A stretch of 62,089 nucleotides of DNA from an uncultured Christensenella sp. (GTDB lineage Bacteria > Bacillota > Clostridia > Christensenellales > Borkfalkiaceae): positions 1 to 62,089 of the forward strand of contig CAJUGP010000008.1 of assembly GCA_910586365.1 (NCBI GenBank), written 5' to 3'. The notes under the pieces are model-generated. The model saw only the letters and a list, made by a program, of their open reading frames with translations. It made no database searches and was not told the origin of the DNA. Position 1 is the first letter of the stretch, and every line of letters begins with the position of its first letter. The translations under genes and the position numbers were made by a program. Positions 23,240-29,736 of this stretch are shown piece by piece.

Positions 23240-24045
23240 TCCTTTTCTCCTTTTGATTTTTCATAATTTGCGATTGACTTAAAAATAGGATATGCCTGTT
23301 GTGGAACTACCGCATTTCCGAGACATCTAAGTCTGTCCACCCGAGCGGGAACCCCATTAGCCACTCGACCCACGTCGGGTTCAACTTCCCACCACACACC
23401 GTCGCAAGCCCGTCTCCGCTCGTTTTGCTTGCTCCTTTGCGATTGTAATTCCCTTTCACCGTCGGAGTCGGATATTGCCTTACATAGCTTTCCATGCGCT
23501 GTTCGCTTTTTCTCTTCGTGAATATTCCGTCGCTCGCCATTGGCGTACGCCACAATGAATACTCGATCCCGTCTGTGCGGGGCGCCGACGTCGCAAGCCC
23601 CCCATATTCCCCACCCAACGCGATACCCCAACGCGGTAAGATCATCAAGCACTCTTCGAAAAAATCGCTGATTCTGCCTTGCGAATAAACCGGGAGTATT
23701 TTCACCGACGAACCACTTCGGTTTAACCTCTCCGAGCACTCTTGCAACTTCTCCCCACAGATCACGCTCGTCACGATCGCCTCTACCTTTTCCCGCAAGA
23801 GAGTAAGGTTGGCAGGGAAATCCTGCGGAAATGACGGTAATTTCTTCCGTGGTAATTCCAAGTTCTCTAAGTCTTTCATTCGTAACTGTTCTGATATCAT
23901 GTAAATTTGGCACCCCTTTGAAATTTTTCGCAAGGATTTTACTCGCGTATTCGTCTATTTCGCATTGCGCAATTGTTTCAAATCCTGCCCATTCTGCTGC
24001 AAGATCGAGACCTCCGATTCCGCTGCATAAAGAAAAGTGTTTCAT
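23236..24045 (-). CDS. dcm: DNA (cytosine-5) methyltransferase
   Basis: 269 residues. Motif I FSLCSGIGGLDLA, motif IV GFPCQPYSLAGKGRG with the catalytic Cys, motif VI as GENT instead of the usual ENV, motif VIII APHRRDRVFIVA, and motif X LGNAVVPQQAYPIFKSI. All core motifs are present with a short target-recognition region. Phages use such enzymes for restriction escape or self-marking. A second frame overlaps most of it. Confidence 0.9.
   Translation of the reverse strand: MKHFSLCSGIGGLDLAAEWAGFETIAQCEIDEYASKILAKNFKGVPNLHDIRTVTNERLRELGITTEEITVISAGFPCQPYSLAGKGRGDRDERDLWGEVARVLGEVKPKWFVGENTPGLFARQNQRFFRRVLDDLTALGYRVGWGIWGACDVGAPHRRDRVFIVAYANGERRNIHEEKKRTAHGKLCKAISDSDGERELQSQRSKQNERRRACDGVWWEVEPDVGRVANGVPARVDRLRCLGNAVVPQQAYPIFKSIANYEKSKGEKE
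23307..23933 (-). CDS. Overlapping same-strand ORF carrying conserved methyltransferase-associated motifs
   Basis: 208 codons open in another frame of the methyltransferase gene on the same strand. It contains segments that are conserved in separate phage/methyltransferase proteins: APRTDGIEYSLWRTPMASDG and LNPTWVEWLMGFPLGWTDL, both lying opposite motif VIII and motif X in the main frame. This dual conservation suggests an ancient frame-shift relation between two protein families. No RBS is seen, so translation is uncertain. Confidence 0.35.
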   Translation of the reverse strand: MRKISKGCQIYMISEQLRMKDLENLELPRKKLPSFPQDFPANLTLLREKVEAIVTSVICGEKLQECSERLNRSGSSVKILPVYSQGRISDFFEECLMILPRWGIALGGEYGGLATSAPRTDGIEYSLWRTPMASDGIFTKRKSEQRMESYVRQYPTPTVKGNYNRKGASKTSGDGLATVCGGKLNPTWVEWLMGFPLGWTDLDVSEMR

Positions 24046-24051
24046 GTTCCC

Positions 24052-24351
24052 TCAGTCAAACGGGTTAAAATCGCCCGCTCTGATTTCCGTTTCTTTCATG
24101 CGCCGTATAGGCGACATGCCGTTACGCGCCCGTTCCCAAGCGTCCTGCTCGCATTTGCAGCAGCATTTTATGACGAAATTGTATTCGGGGAAATCCGCCA
24201 CCTTCGGCATATGGCAATTTTTACAGCGGATCATACCGTCACGCAAATATTCTCTTTTGCCGTCAAACTTCGCATATTCGGTTTTTCTTTTTTTCTCGTA
24301 ATAATCATGTGTATGTACCGGCATACACTTTCCGATTTCAACCAACCCCAT
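24052..24351 (-). CDS. DnaC-like N-terminal zinc-domain protein lacking the ATPase
   Basis: 99 residues. RCKNCHMPKVADFPEYN and CCCKCEQDAWERARN resemble the N-terminal zinc segment of phage DnaC-type helicase loaders, but no AAA+ domain follows. Overlaps the replisome-organizer-like gene by 14 bases. It could be a truncated loader or a stand-alone adaptor. Confidence 0.55.
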   Translation of the reverse strand: MGLVEIGKCMPVHTHDYYEKKRKTEYAKFDGKREYLRDGMIRCKNCHMPKVADFPEYNFVIKCCCKCEQDAWERARNGMSPIRRMKETEIRAGDFNPFD

Positions 24352-25324
24352 CGTTCCCCTCCCGTTTTCGTCTGATTTCGGGCAGCGTCTTTAAGAACCT
24401 TGCCCGTTCGTATTTCAAATCGTCGTCGTTCATTTCGCATAAGTTCATAAATCCATTTTTGTCATAAATCCTTTTGCTTTCTTCGGAAAGAGATTTATAA
24501 ATAGCATCCATGTCATTTTTATCTTTCTTATCACCGTACATGGAAGATACTGCCAAAGCGTAAAGCGATACGTAATCCCCAAAAGCGTGCGAATATCGTT
24601 TTTCTTTTGCCTTTTCCGCGGTTTGCATTAACTCTTGCCAAAGTTGCACGCCGTTTTTCTTTTCCTGCTGTGTTTGCGGTTTTTCTATTCTGCGATAGCC
24701 ACCACCGATAATCTCCGCATAGTGCGCAGTTACGTAGTTCATGCTTTTCGTGTTCTGCAAATAGTCGTTACCCTCGCGGAATGCAGATAACAATTTCCCG
24801 TAATCGATTCCGCTATCGTCTGCACCGTTTAACCTGACAGAGGGGAATTCTTTGAAAAATTCTTCTTTTGCTTTATCGGGGATTTCCTCGCGCGTGCACG
24901 CGTGCGCGCTATTGCATGCCGCATTTGCATTCTCATTATAATTTACATTATCATTATCATTCTCATTATCATTTACATTATCATTATCATTTACATTAGG
25001 GGTTTCTTTGGGGTTTTCTTGGGGTTTATTAGGGGTTTCTTTGGGGTTTTCTTGGGGTTTCTTTTCGCTTTCATTTTTCTTCGGTCTTCCGCCTAATTTA
25101 CCATATTCCCCGCCTTTGCAGCCGTTCAAAAACCTTTCGTTATTTGCATCGATCTGCGATTTTATCGTCTTAAAAACAGCGTTTTCCCAAACGTCTAATT
25201 CGATCGTTTCGCCGTTTAACGCATAGCAAAAAATCGCTTTGTATATGTGTGCTTGGTTCTCGACTGGCAAACCGTCTATCGCCTCGAAGAACGACCGATA
25301 AAATATAAAACTATCTCTTTCCAC
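24338..25324 (-). CDS. Replisome-organizer-like phage replication protein (DUF6291-type N-terminus)
   Basis: 328 residues. The N-terminus (FIFYRSFFEAIDGLPVENQA, KIAIFCYALNG-type) matches phage replication initiators of the DUF6291/replisome organizer class. A central repeat-rich linker (PQENPKETPN, then NDNDNVNDNENDND) is followed by a helical C-terminal domain ending in LKYERARFLKTLPEIRR. The linker DNA has iteron-like and G-tract repeats that may mark the phage origin. Followed by a DnaC-like gene. Confidence 0.7.
   Translation of the reverse strand: MERDSFIFYRSFFEAIDGLPVENQAHIYKAIFCYALNGETIELDVWENAVFKTIKSQIDANNERFLNGCKGGEYGKLGGRPKKNESEKKPQENPKETPNKPQENPKETPNVNDNDNVNDNENDNDNVNYNENANAACNSAHACTREEIPDKAKEEFFKEFPSVRLNGADDSGIDYGKLLSAFREGNDYLQNTKSMNYVTAHYAEIIGGGYRRIEKPQTQQEKKNGVQLWQELMQTAEKAKEKRYSHAFGDYVSLYALAVSSMYGDKKDKNDMDAIYKSLSEESKRIYDKNGFMNLCEMNDDDLKYERARFLKTLPEIRRKREGNDGVG
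24926..25057. repeat. AT-rich hexamer iterons next to six GGGG tracts: candidate phage origin
   Basis: 24,926-24,998 is a run of (A/T)CATT(A/T) repeats. 24,999-25,057 has GGGG at 24,999, 25,010, 25,021, 25,032, 25,043 and 25,054: exact 11-bp spacing with 7-nt loops, the geometry of a G-quadruplex. Both lie inside the initiator gene, where many phages keep their origin. The same bases encode the PQENPKETPN repeat, so the pattern may be coding-driven. Confidence 0.5.
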
Positions 25325-25333
25325 GGTTTCACC

Positions 25334-25540
25334 TTATTCCTCGTTGGCGTTGGCGCAATCTACAAGATTGATCATAAGCGTAAGCATGCCGTGTTCTTCA
25401 AAATCAAGCTCGGCGTTCCCTTCCTTCCCTGTGATCAGATAGCGCATAAGCGCATTGTAAATTCTAAGTTGTGTTTCGGCATCAAGGCAATCCATTGCCC
25501 TTGAAAGGGCATTTGCCGCGCTCTCTTTGCTGATTTTCAT
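25334..25540 (-). CDS. Small phage protein, unknown function
   Basis: 68 residues, mostly helical (AANALSRAMDCLDAETQLRI, LDFEEHGMLTLMINLVDC). Lies ten bases upstream of the replication gene and overlaps the next gene by four. No family recognised. Confidence 0.55.
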   Translation of the reverse strand: MKISKESAANALSRAMDCLDAETQLRIYNALMRYLITGKEGNAELDFEEHGMLTLMINLVDCANANEE

Positions 25541-25776
25541 TCTTTCGCCCCCTTTAACGAAATTGCAACGCGCACGCTTTCGCCGTATTTGTTTTCAACC
25601 GTGATCGTCTGTTTCTCGATCTGCTCTCCGCGTCGACGCAATTCGCTTATACGGTTCGGCAAACGCATAATGCCGTATAGTCTTAACGTTTCTAAGCTCG
25701 TAAGCGATTTACCCGCTTTCAGGTGCTGCATAACGCGCAGCCGCTGACTGCTCTTTGTTGCCGTCGTTTCGTTCAT
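25537..25776 (-). CDS. Small phage HTH protein
   Basis: 79 residues from the ATG at 25,776, which overlaps the upstream stop (ATGA). SQRLRVMQHLKAGKSLTSLE and LPNRISELRRRGEQI are the typical helix-turn-helix plus wing of small phage DNA-binding proteins with the RISELRR.G motif. Part of the early operon. Confidence 0.65.
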   Translation of the reverse strand: MNETTATKSSQRLRVMQHLKAGKSLTSLETLRLYGIMRLPNRISELRRRGEQIEKQTITVENKYGESVRVAISLKGAKE

Positions 25777-26009
25777 GCCATTTCCCTCCGCGCTTTTAAT
25801 CCCTGCGCTTGTCCGAACTGCAAGGCGTGTTTCTGCCCTGGCGTGAGTTCGCCCGCGATCACTTTCCGCCAATCGCTGCACAAGTGCTTTGTATGGTTTT
25901 CTGCCCGCTTGCAAAGCGCGCTTTCGGGGTGTTCCTGTACTGCCGCCGCGTTCTTGCCTACAAGTCCGCATATAAATCCGAAATTGTATAACGTTCTTTT
26001 TTTATTCAT
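25773..26009 (-). CDS. Small phage protein, unknown function
   Basis: 78 residues, Cys-containing and basic (ICGLVGKNAAAV, CKRAENHTKHLCSDW, LTPGQKHALQFG). Coupled to the downstream HTH gene. No family recognised. Confidence 0.5.
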   Translation of the reverse strand: MNKKRTLYNFGFICGLVGKNAAAVQEHPESALCKRAENHTKHLCSDWRKVIAGELTPGQKHALQFGQAQGLKARREMA

Positions 26010-26030
26010 GTTTTAACTCCTCTGCTTCGC

Positions 26031-26699
26031 TTAAAACGGAACGTCGTCCCCATCTTGTACGGCTTTGTCGTAAGCCGACTGCGCCTCCGTTTGCACCTTC
26101 TTCTCGCGTTTCTCTTTCTGTACGGTGAGATAATCGCGGATCTCGTCGCACTCGCCTTCCGTCAGCAAAAGAACGGCTTTTTTATAATTCTTCTTCACCC
26201 ATTCCCCGAACGTCTTAAAATCGGTCACGCCGAACTCTTTCAGCTCTTCCCGCGTGAGCGGGTTCGGATTATCCTTCTCATCGCCTTTCCCTTGCGATTC
26301 GCCGCCTTTGTTGGTTGTATCGCTGTCCTTCGTGTCGTCGATATCAAAAAGACCGTTCAAGGCATATTTCCTCGCATACGAACTGCTTGCACCCGTTACC
26401 TGCGAACCGTCCATGCCCTTTTTCGTTTCCTCTTCCCGCGCAGACGCCGTTACGAAGATATGATCCTCGGGTTTTTCGCAGTCATACAGCGTCGCCGTCG
26501 TTTCCACGTAATACCTTTCGTTTACGACAAAGGGTTTGTCCCGCAGGACAAGCACAGCGCCGTATTTCTTGCAAATCGGCTTCACCGCCTCTAAGATGTC
26601 TTCGCAATTTCGGTAATTATATTTTCCGAAAGAGTTATACTGATTTTTCGGCGCCTTTAACTCGATCTGTATACAAAGCAATTTTTCAAAAATATTCAT
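26031..26699 (-). CDS. ERF-family ssDNA-annealing recombinase
   Basis: 222 residues. KAPKNQYNSFGKYNYRNCED and VTGASSSYARKYALNGLFDI are hallmark ERF segments. The end is a charged linker and the tip DGDDVPF, very like the SSB tip DDDDIPF. Anneals single strands during phage recombination. Sits in the early operon upstream of SSB and the replication gene. Confidence 0.9.
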   Translation of the reverse strand: MNIFEKLLCIQIELKAPKNQYNSFGKYNYRNCEDILEAVKPICKKYGAVLVLRDKPFVVNERYYVETTATLYDCEKPEDHIFVTASAREEETKKGMDGSQVTGASSSYARKYALNGLFDIDDTKDSDTTNKGGESQGKGDEKDNPNPLTREELKEFGVTDFKTFGEWVKKNYKKAVLLLTEGECDEIRDYLTVQKEKREKKVQTEAQSAYDKAVQDGDDVPF

Positions 26700-26702
26700 C
26701 GT

Positions 26703-27239
26703 TTACCTCTCCGTTAAATACTTACAGTTTTCATTTGGATAGCATTTTGTTCCCCAATACGAACCGTCTTTCGGACCGTATCGGGGCGATAGCGGCGTTT
26801 CGTGCAGCCGCTCCCCGTTCAAAGCACAGCGACAGCGATCGCCGTCCGTAACGCGATATTCGCATCCCGCGCAACCGTCTTTCAAAAGCCTTCTGAGCGT
26901 CTTTATTTGCTCTTCTAAGCCCTTTATCAAGCCGCTTGTCTGTTCGCTTTCCCGTGCCGTCAGCGCGTTTCTGCGCCAGGCACAGAGCAAATGCCGCGCG
27001 CTTTCCGTTATCGTTAATCCGTAGCGGTCGATCAGAACGTCAAGCATTTCGACAAATTCCGTCTTGTCCTCGTACGGCGTTGCGGTAACATAAACCGTTC
27101 CTTCGTAGTTTCGGCTGAAAAACCAATGCTGATAATTCGGATCGACAAGCTTTTTCCGCTCGCTTTCTATGTATTCTGCCGCGTCGCCGAACACTTCCCG
27201 TAACACGATCTTTCCGTTCGCGTTGATTTCCAAATGCAT
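26703..27239 (-). CDS. Cys-rich accessory protein, copy 2 (paralogue of 13,127)
   Basis: 178 residues; N-terminal alpha/beta half with YEGTVYVTATPYEDKTEFVE and RYGLTITESARHLL, and a Cys-rich C-terminal half (GCAGCEYR, GTKCYPNENC). Homologous to the copy in the insertion at 13.1 kb. Early operon member; function unknown. Confidence 0.65.
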   Translation of the reverse strand: MHLEINANGKIVLREVFGDAAEYIESERKKLVDPNYQHWFFSRNYEGTVYVTATPYEDKTEFVEMLDVLIDRYGLTITESARHLLCAWRRNALTARESEQTSGLIKGLEEQIKTLRRLLKDGCAGCEYRVTDGDRCRCALNGERLHETPLSPRYGPKDGSYWGTKCYPNENCKYLTER

Positions 27240-27240
27240 A

Positions 27241-27438
27241 TCAAGCTCCTTTCAGGATTTCCTCGATCCCTTCGGCAAGCTCTTTGCAACTGTGCAGCAC
27301 CTCTTTCAAAGCCGCCCGTTCTTCTTCCCCTACCTCGCCGTACCGCTCGATATCGCGCGACACGGCGGCAAGCTGCGCGATCGGCGCATAACGCTCTAAC
27401 AGTTCCCTGATTTCCTTTTGCGTTGTATCCTTGCTCAT
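27241..27438 (-). CDS. Small helical accessory protein, copy 2
   Basis: 65 residues from ATG 27,438 with GGAGAAAAGG upstream; overlaps the preceding 38-residue gene by four bases (ATGA). Ends LAEGIEEILKGA like copy 1. Function unknown. Confidence 0.6.
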   Translation of the reverse strand: MSKDTTQKEIRELLERYAPIAQLAAVSRDIERYGEVGEEERAALKEVLHSCKELAEGIEEILKGA

Positions 27439-27551
27439 ACCTTTTCTCCGTAAAGCGTCCATAACGCCCTCTCGTATTCCGTCAGCGACAGCCCGAGCGC
27501 GATTTTACACCCGATTTCCGCAAGCTTCCTTTTTAATCCGTTCTTTTTCAT
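27435..27551 (-). CDS. 38-residue conserved phage peptide
   Basis: ATG at 27,551 preceded by GGTGGAAGG, ending at TGA 27,435, coupled to the next gene. Sequence is basic, then LGLSLTEYERALWTLYG, a motif I associate with small phage proteins. Function unknown. Confidence 0.6.
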   Translation of the reverse strand: MKKNGLKRKLAEIGCKIALGLSLTEYERALWTLYGEKV

Positions 27552-27560
27552 CCTTCCACC

Positions 27561-27827
27561 TCAGTTATATTTTGTCGGATTATCTTCGACCATTTCCGAC
27601 AAATCCTCTTCCGCAGCCTGCACGATATCGTCGTCGCCCATGTGATCGGCAATGGTCTGCATCGCCGTGCGCAGCGTTCTGAGTGCCGTCGTTGCGTCAC
27701 AGTCCGCATAAAACATGCCCTGATAGTCCTCGCTGTCGTTCACGTGTACCGCAGCCGCGATGCAGTCGCACTCCAACTCGTCGAGCACCTCTCCGTCATC
27801 CGTTCTGATCGTTACTTTGAAACCCAT
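27561..27827 (-). CDS. Small accessory protein, copy 2 (paralogue of 14,142)
   Basis: 88 residues; GAGGTT upstream. VTIRTDDGEVLDELECDCI and MFYADCDATTALRTL align with the copy at 14,142-14,420. Together with 26,703 and 27,241 it forms the second copy of a three-gene set. Confidence 0.65.
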   Translation of the reverse strand: MGFKVTIRTDDGEVLDELECDCIAAAVHVNDSEDYQGMFYADCDATTALRTLRTAMQTIADHMGDDDIVQAAEEDLSEMVEDNPTKYN

Positions 27828-27852
27828 AATTTTAACCTCTCTTTTTTACGGC

Positions 27853-28098
27853 TCACGCCGCATATTTTTTTCTGATATAAGTTTTGACTTCGACAACAAC
27901 GCCTATAACGAAGTCGCCTTCTTCAGGCGTCGTCAGTTCTCCGTCGCCCTCGGTAATCAAGAGCACGGCATCGCCCACCATTTTCACGCGCCGCAGAAAA
28001 GACTGCAATTTGCCGTTTACCGCCCTCGCAAACAAGATAATATCGCCGTTATCGTAATACCGTATTTTTAAGGGGAAAGAATATCCAGCTGAGAACAT
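27853..28098 (-). CDS. S24/LexA-like C-terminal fragment
   Basis: 81 residues. YYDNGDIILFARAVNG and TPEEGDFVIGVVVEVKTY resemble the C-terminal strands of S24 peptidase-type repressors, but the HTH and catalytic serine region are absent. Its upstream DNA carries unrelated sequence, so this may be a decayed or truncated regulator. Confidence 0.45.
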   Translation of the reverse strand: MFSAGYSFPLKIRYYDNGDIILFARAVNGKLQSFLRRVKMVGDAVLLITEGDGELTTPEEGDFVIGVVVEVKTYIRKKYAA

Positions 28099-28210
28099 TT
28101 ATGCTAAATATGACCCTCGTCCTTTTGAATTAAGAAGTTTATTTGATGAACAAATAGAACAAGACACCCAAGCACTCCACCTAAAAACCCCACTTAAAAT
28201 TGACGGCTAT

Positions 28211-28453
28211 TCAATCAAAAGTGGTTTTTTCCTTTTCCCCACTTTCCCCGTTATCCAAGCAAATGAAATTGTCGTCACTCTTCGGTTCCGCCTCATGAAC
28301 AAAAAGTTCAAACGTAAAATCAGAAGAGTAAAATTTTCCCGTATTGATCCCAATCCCGTCTACGATAGAAAGAATTAAAAACATAATTGCAATTAAATCT
28401 GCAATCCCTGCTATTCCTAAAAATATAAAGGTTATGATATACGGAATGCTCAT
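28211..28453 (-). CDS. Small membrane protein at the start of the early operon
   Basis: 80 residues from ATG 28,453 with GGTGGAG upstream. One or two TM helices (YIITFIFLGIAGIADLIAIM) and an acidic C-terminal tail. First gene behind the leftward lytic promoter; superinfection exclusion is a possible role but is not shown. Confidence 0.55.
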   Translation of the reverse strand: MSIPYIITFIFLGIAGIADLIAIMFLILSIVDGIGINTGKFYSSDFTFELFVHEAEPKSDDNFICLDNGESGEKEKTTFD

Positions 28454-28463
28454 TTCACTCTCC

Positions 28464-28486
28464 ACCCTCTCGGCGGAGGGTTTTTT
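28464..28486 (+). terminator. Hairpin with T run between the lysogeny switch and early genes
   Basis: ACCCTC tcggcg GAGGGT followed by T6 on the plus strand. On the minus strand the same hairpin lies in the leader of the small membrane protein beside its RBS, so it may act in either direction. Confidence 0.5.
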
Positions 28487-28523
28487 AACGTAAATTTATT
28501 GTCTATTTATTTTTTGTAATGGT

Positions 28524-28552
28524 AGTATATCATAATCATTTCACTATGTCAA
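28524..28552 (-). promoter_or_regulatory. Leftward lytic (PR-like) promoter
   Basis: TTGACA (28,547-28,552), 17 bp, TATACT (28,524-28,529). Diverges from the repressor promoter 22 bases away. Confidence 0.8.
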
Positions 28553-28573
28553 TAGTTTTTTGATAAAAAAATA

Positions 28574-28601
28574 TTGAAATTTTTTGTAAATGTGCTATAA
28601 T
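28574..28601 (+). promoter_or_regulatory. Repressor promoter
   Basis: TTGAAA (28,574-28,579), 16 bp, TATAAT (28,596-28,601), 39 bases before the repressor ATG. Repeats of TTTTTTG and GATAAAAA around it may be operator half-sites. Confidence 0.7.
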
Positions 28602-28640
28602 TTTTTGGATTGATAAAAATAAATATAGGTAGAAACCAAA

Positions 28641-29303
28641 ATGAAACCAAATCCGAACAGAAAATTATTGGAGTTAATAAAAAAAGCACAAGGAAATAGA
28701 AGTCAAAATAAATTTTCTCAAGAGTGCGATATAAGTTCTGCAAGTATTACGAGAATTTCCACCGGAACCTATGTCCCGAGTGCAAAAATATTAAAAAAGA
28801 TTTCCGAACACGCATATAACGGCGTTACCTATGAAATGCTATTATCCGCTGCGGGAATGTATGACGGCGACCCCTCAAATATATACGCCGTCGGTGGACT
28901 TATCGTCTTTGAAGAAATAGGTTCCGTATGTGCAGGATATAACGGCGCAATCGATGAAATCCCAACCGGTAAAAAAATAGAAATTCCCGCCTCCATGTTA
29001 AGCGGCGGGAATCCAAACGATTATTTTGTTTTAAGAGTAAAGGGTGACAGTATGTATCCTAAACTTTTAGACGGAGATACAATACTCTGTAAACGTTGTG
29101 ACAGTGTAGACAGCGGCGCCCTTGCCGTCGTTCTTTATAACGGAGATGAGGCTACAGTGAAAAAAGTTCGTTATGAACAAGGTCAAGATTGGCTGGAACT
29201 TATACCTATCAATCCCGAGTATAGCACTAAACGAATTGAAGGAATGGATTTAGAACTTTGTCGTATTCTCGGACTGGTAGTAAAGTTAATCAGAGATATG
29301 TAA
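28641..29303 (+). CDS. CI/LexA-like prophage repressor
   Basis: 220 residues. HTH at ~20-45 (QNKFSQECDISSASITRIS); S24 peptidase with RVKGDSMYPKLLDGD supplying the serine and DEATVKKVRYE the lysine. Represses lytic genes and is self-cleaved after RecA activation. Divergent promoters flank it. The stop is immediately followed, in frame, by a toxin-like remnant. Confidence 0.95.
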   Translation: MKPNPNRKLLELIKKAQGNRSQNKFSQECDISSASITRISTGTYVPSAKILKKISEHAYNGVTYEMLLSAAGMYDGDPSNIYAVGGLIVFEEIGSVCAGYNGAIDEIPTGKKIEIPASMLSGGNPNDYFVLRVKGDSMYPKLLDGDTILCKRCDSVDSGALAVVLYNGDEATVKKVRYEQGQDWLELIPINPEYSTKRIEGMDLELCRILGLVVKLIRDM

Positions 29304-29525
29304 GACAGAAACAGAATCGCCTCTTGTAAAGACAACCTTTATTGGGCAAAATGGCACGGAAACAAGATTCGTTGGTACGTTTACTGTTCCAAAATCAAAT
29401 ACGTCATAATCTTAGAAGAATATAAGAAAGACATTTTTTATTTGATCACAGCATTTATCGTTACCAATCAAAAAGATAAAGAACTGATGAAAGATTATCA
29501 AAAATACATAAACTTTGGAATATAA
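29304..29525 (+). pseudogene. 5'-truncated BECR/RelE-like toxin remnant
   Basis: 73 codons in the repressor frame directly after its stop, with no start codon. KWHGNKIRWYVYCSKIKYVI, ILEEYKKDIFYLITAFIVT and KELMKDYQKY match the C-terminal two thirds of small phage RelE/BECR-type toxins. The N-terminus is missing. It may be residue of a lost lysogenic toxin. Confidence 0.5.
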
Positions 29526-29605
29526 AAAAACGAGGGCGCACTTGGCGACCCCGTAGCTCCTCCTACATCATGGTAGGTGAGTGCAAAAGAAACATAACTG
29601 TTTCT
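29524..29605 (-). ncRNA. Putative ~80-nt minus-strand small RNA
   Basis: Starts about seven bases after a consensus promoter and ends in CGCCCTCG plus seven T. Predicted stems: AGAAAC/GTTTCT, outer GCACT/AGTGC, inner CCTAC/GTAGG which competes with GTAG/CTAC around GAGGAG, and a terminator GGGG-U-CGC with GCGCCCU. No Rfam family is recognised. Confidence 0.5.
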
Positions 29606-29611
29606 ATCTAT

Positions 29612-29640
29612 ATTATATTATCCGAATTCAGTTTTGTCAA
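29612..29640 (-). promoter_or_regulatory. Consensus promoter of the small RNA
   Basis: TTGACA (29,635-29,640), 17 bp, TATAAT (29,612-29,617). Confidence 0.75.
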
Positions 29641-29736
29641 TACATAAATGCCAAAATTTTTTAGAAATATTAATATTTTATGCTATTGTTTATCATAAAA
29701 TCGATGAAAATATAATAAAAATTGAAATCAAAAACT

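Noticed and set aside
24926..25057. CRISPR array
   Set aside because: Repeats are short, coding and without unique spacers; no cas genes in the window.
24902..25096. Ile-rich plus-strand frame
   Set aside because: Produced by the TCATTA-type repeats in the replication gene linker.
28056..28378. Plus-strand open frame with DPRPFELRSLFDEQIEQDTQ in 28.1 kb
   Set aside because: No start codon, and its second half is antisense to the small membrane gene. The first part might be a gene fragment but I could not identify it.
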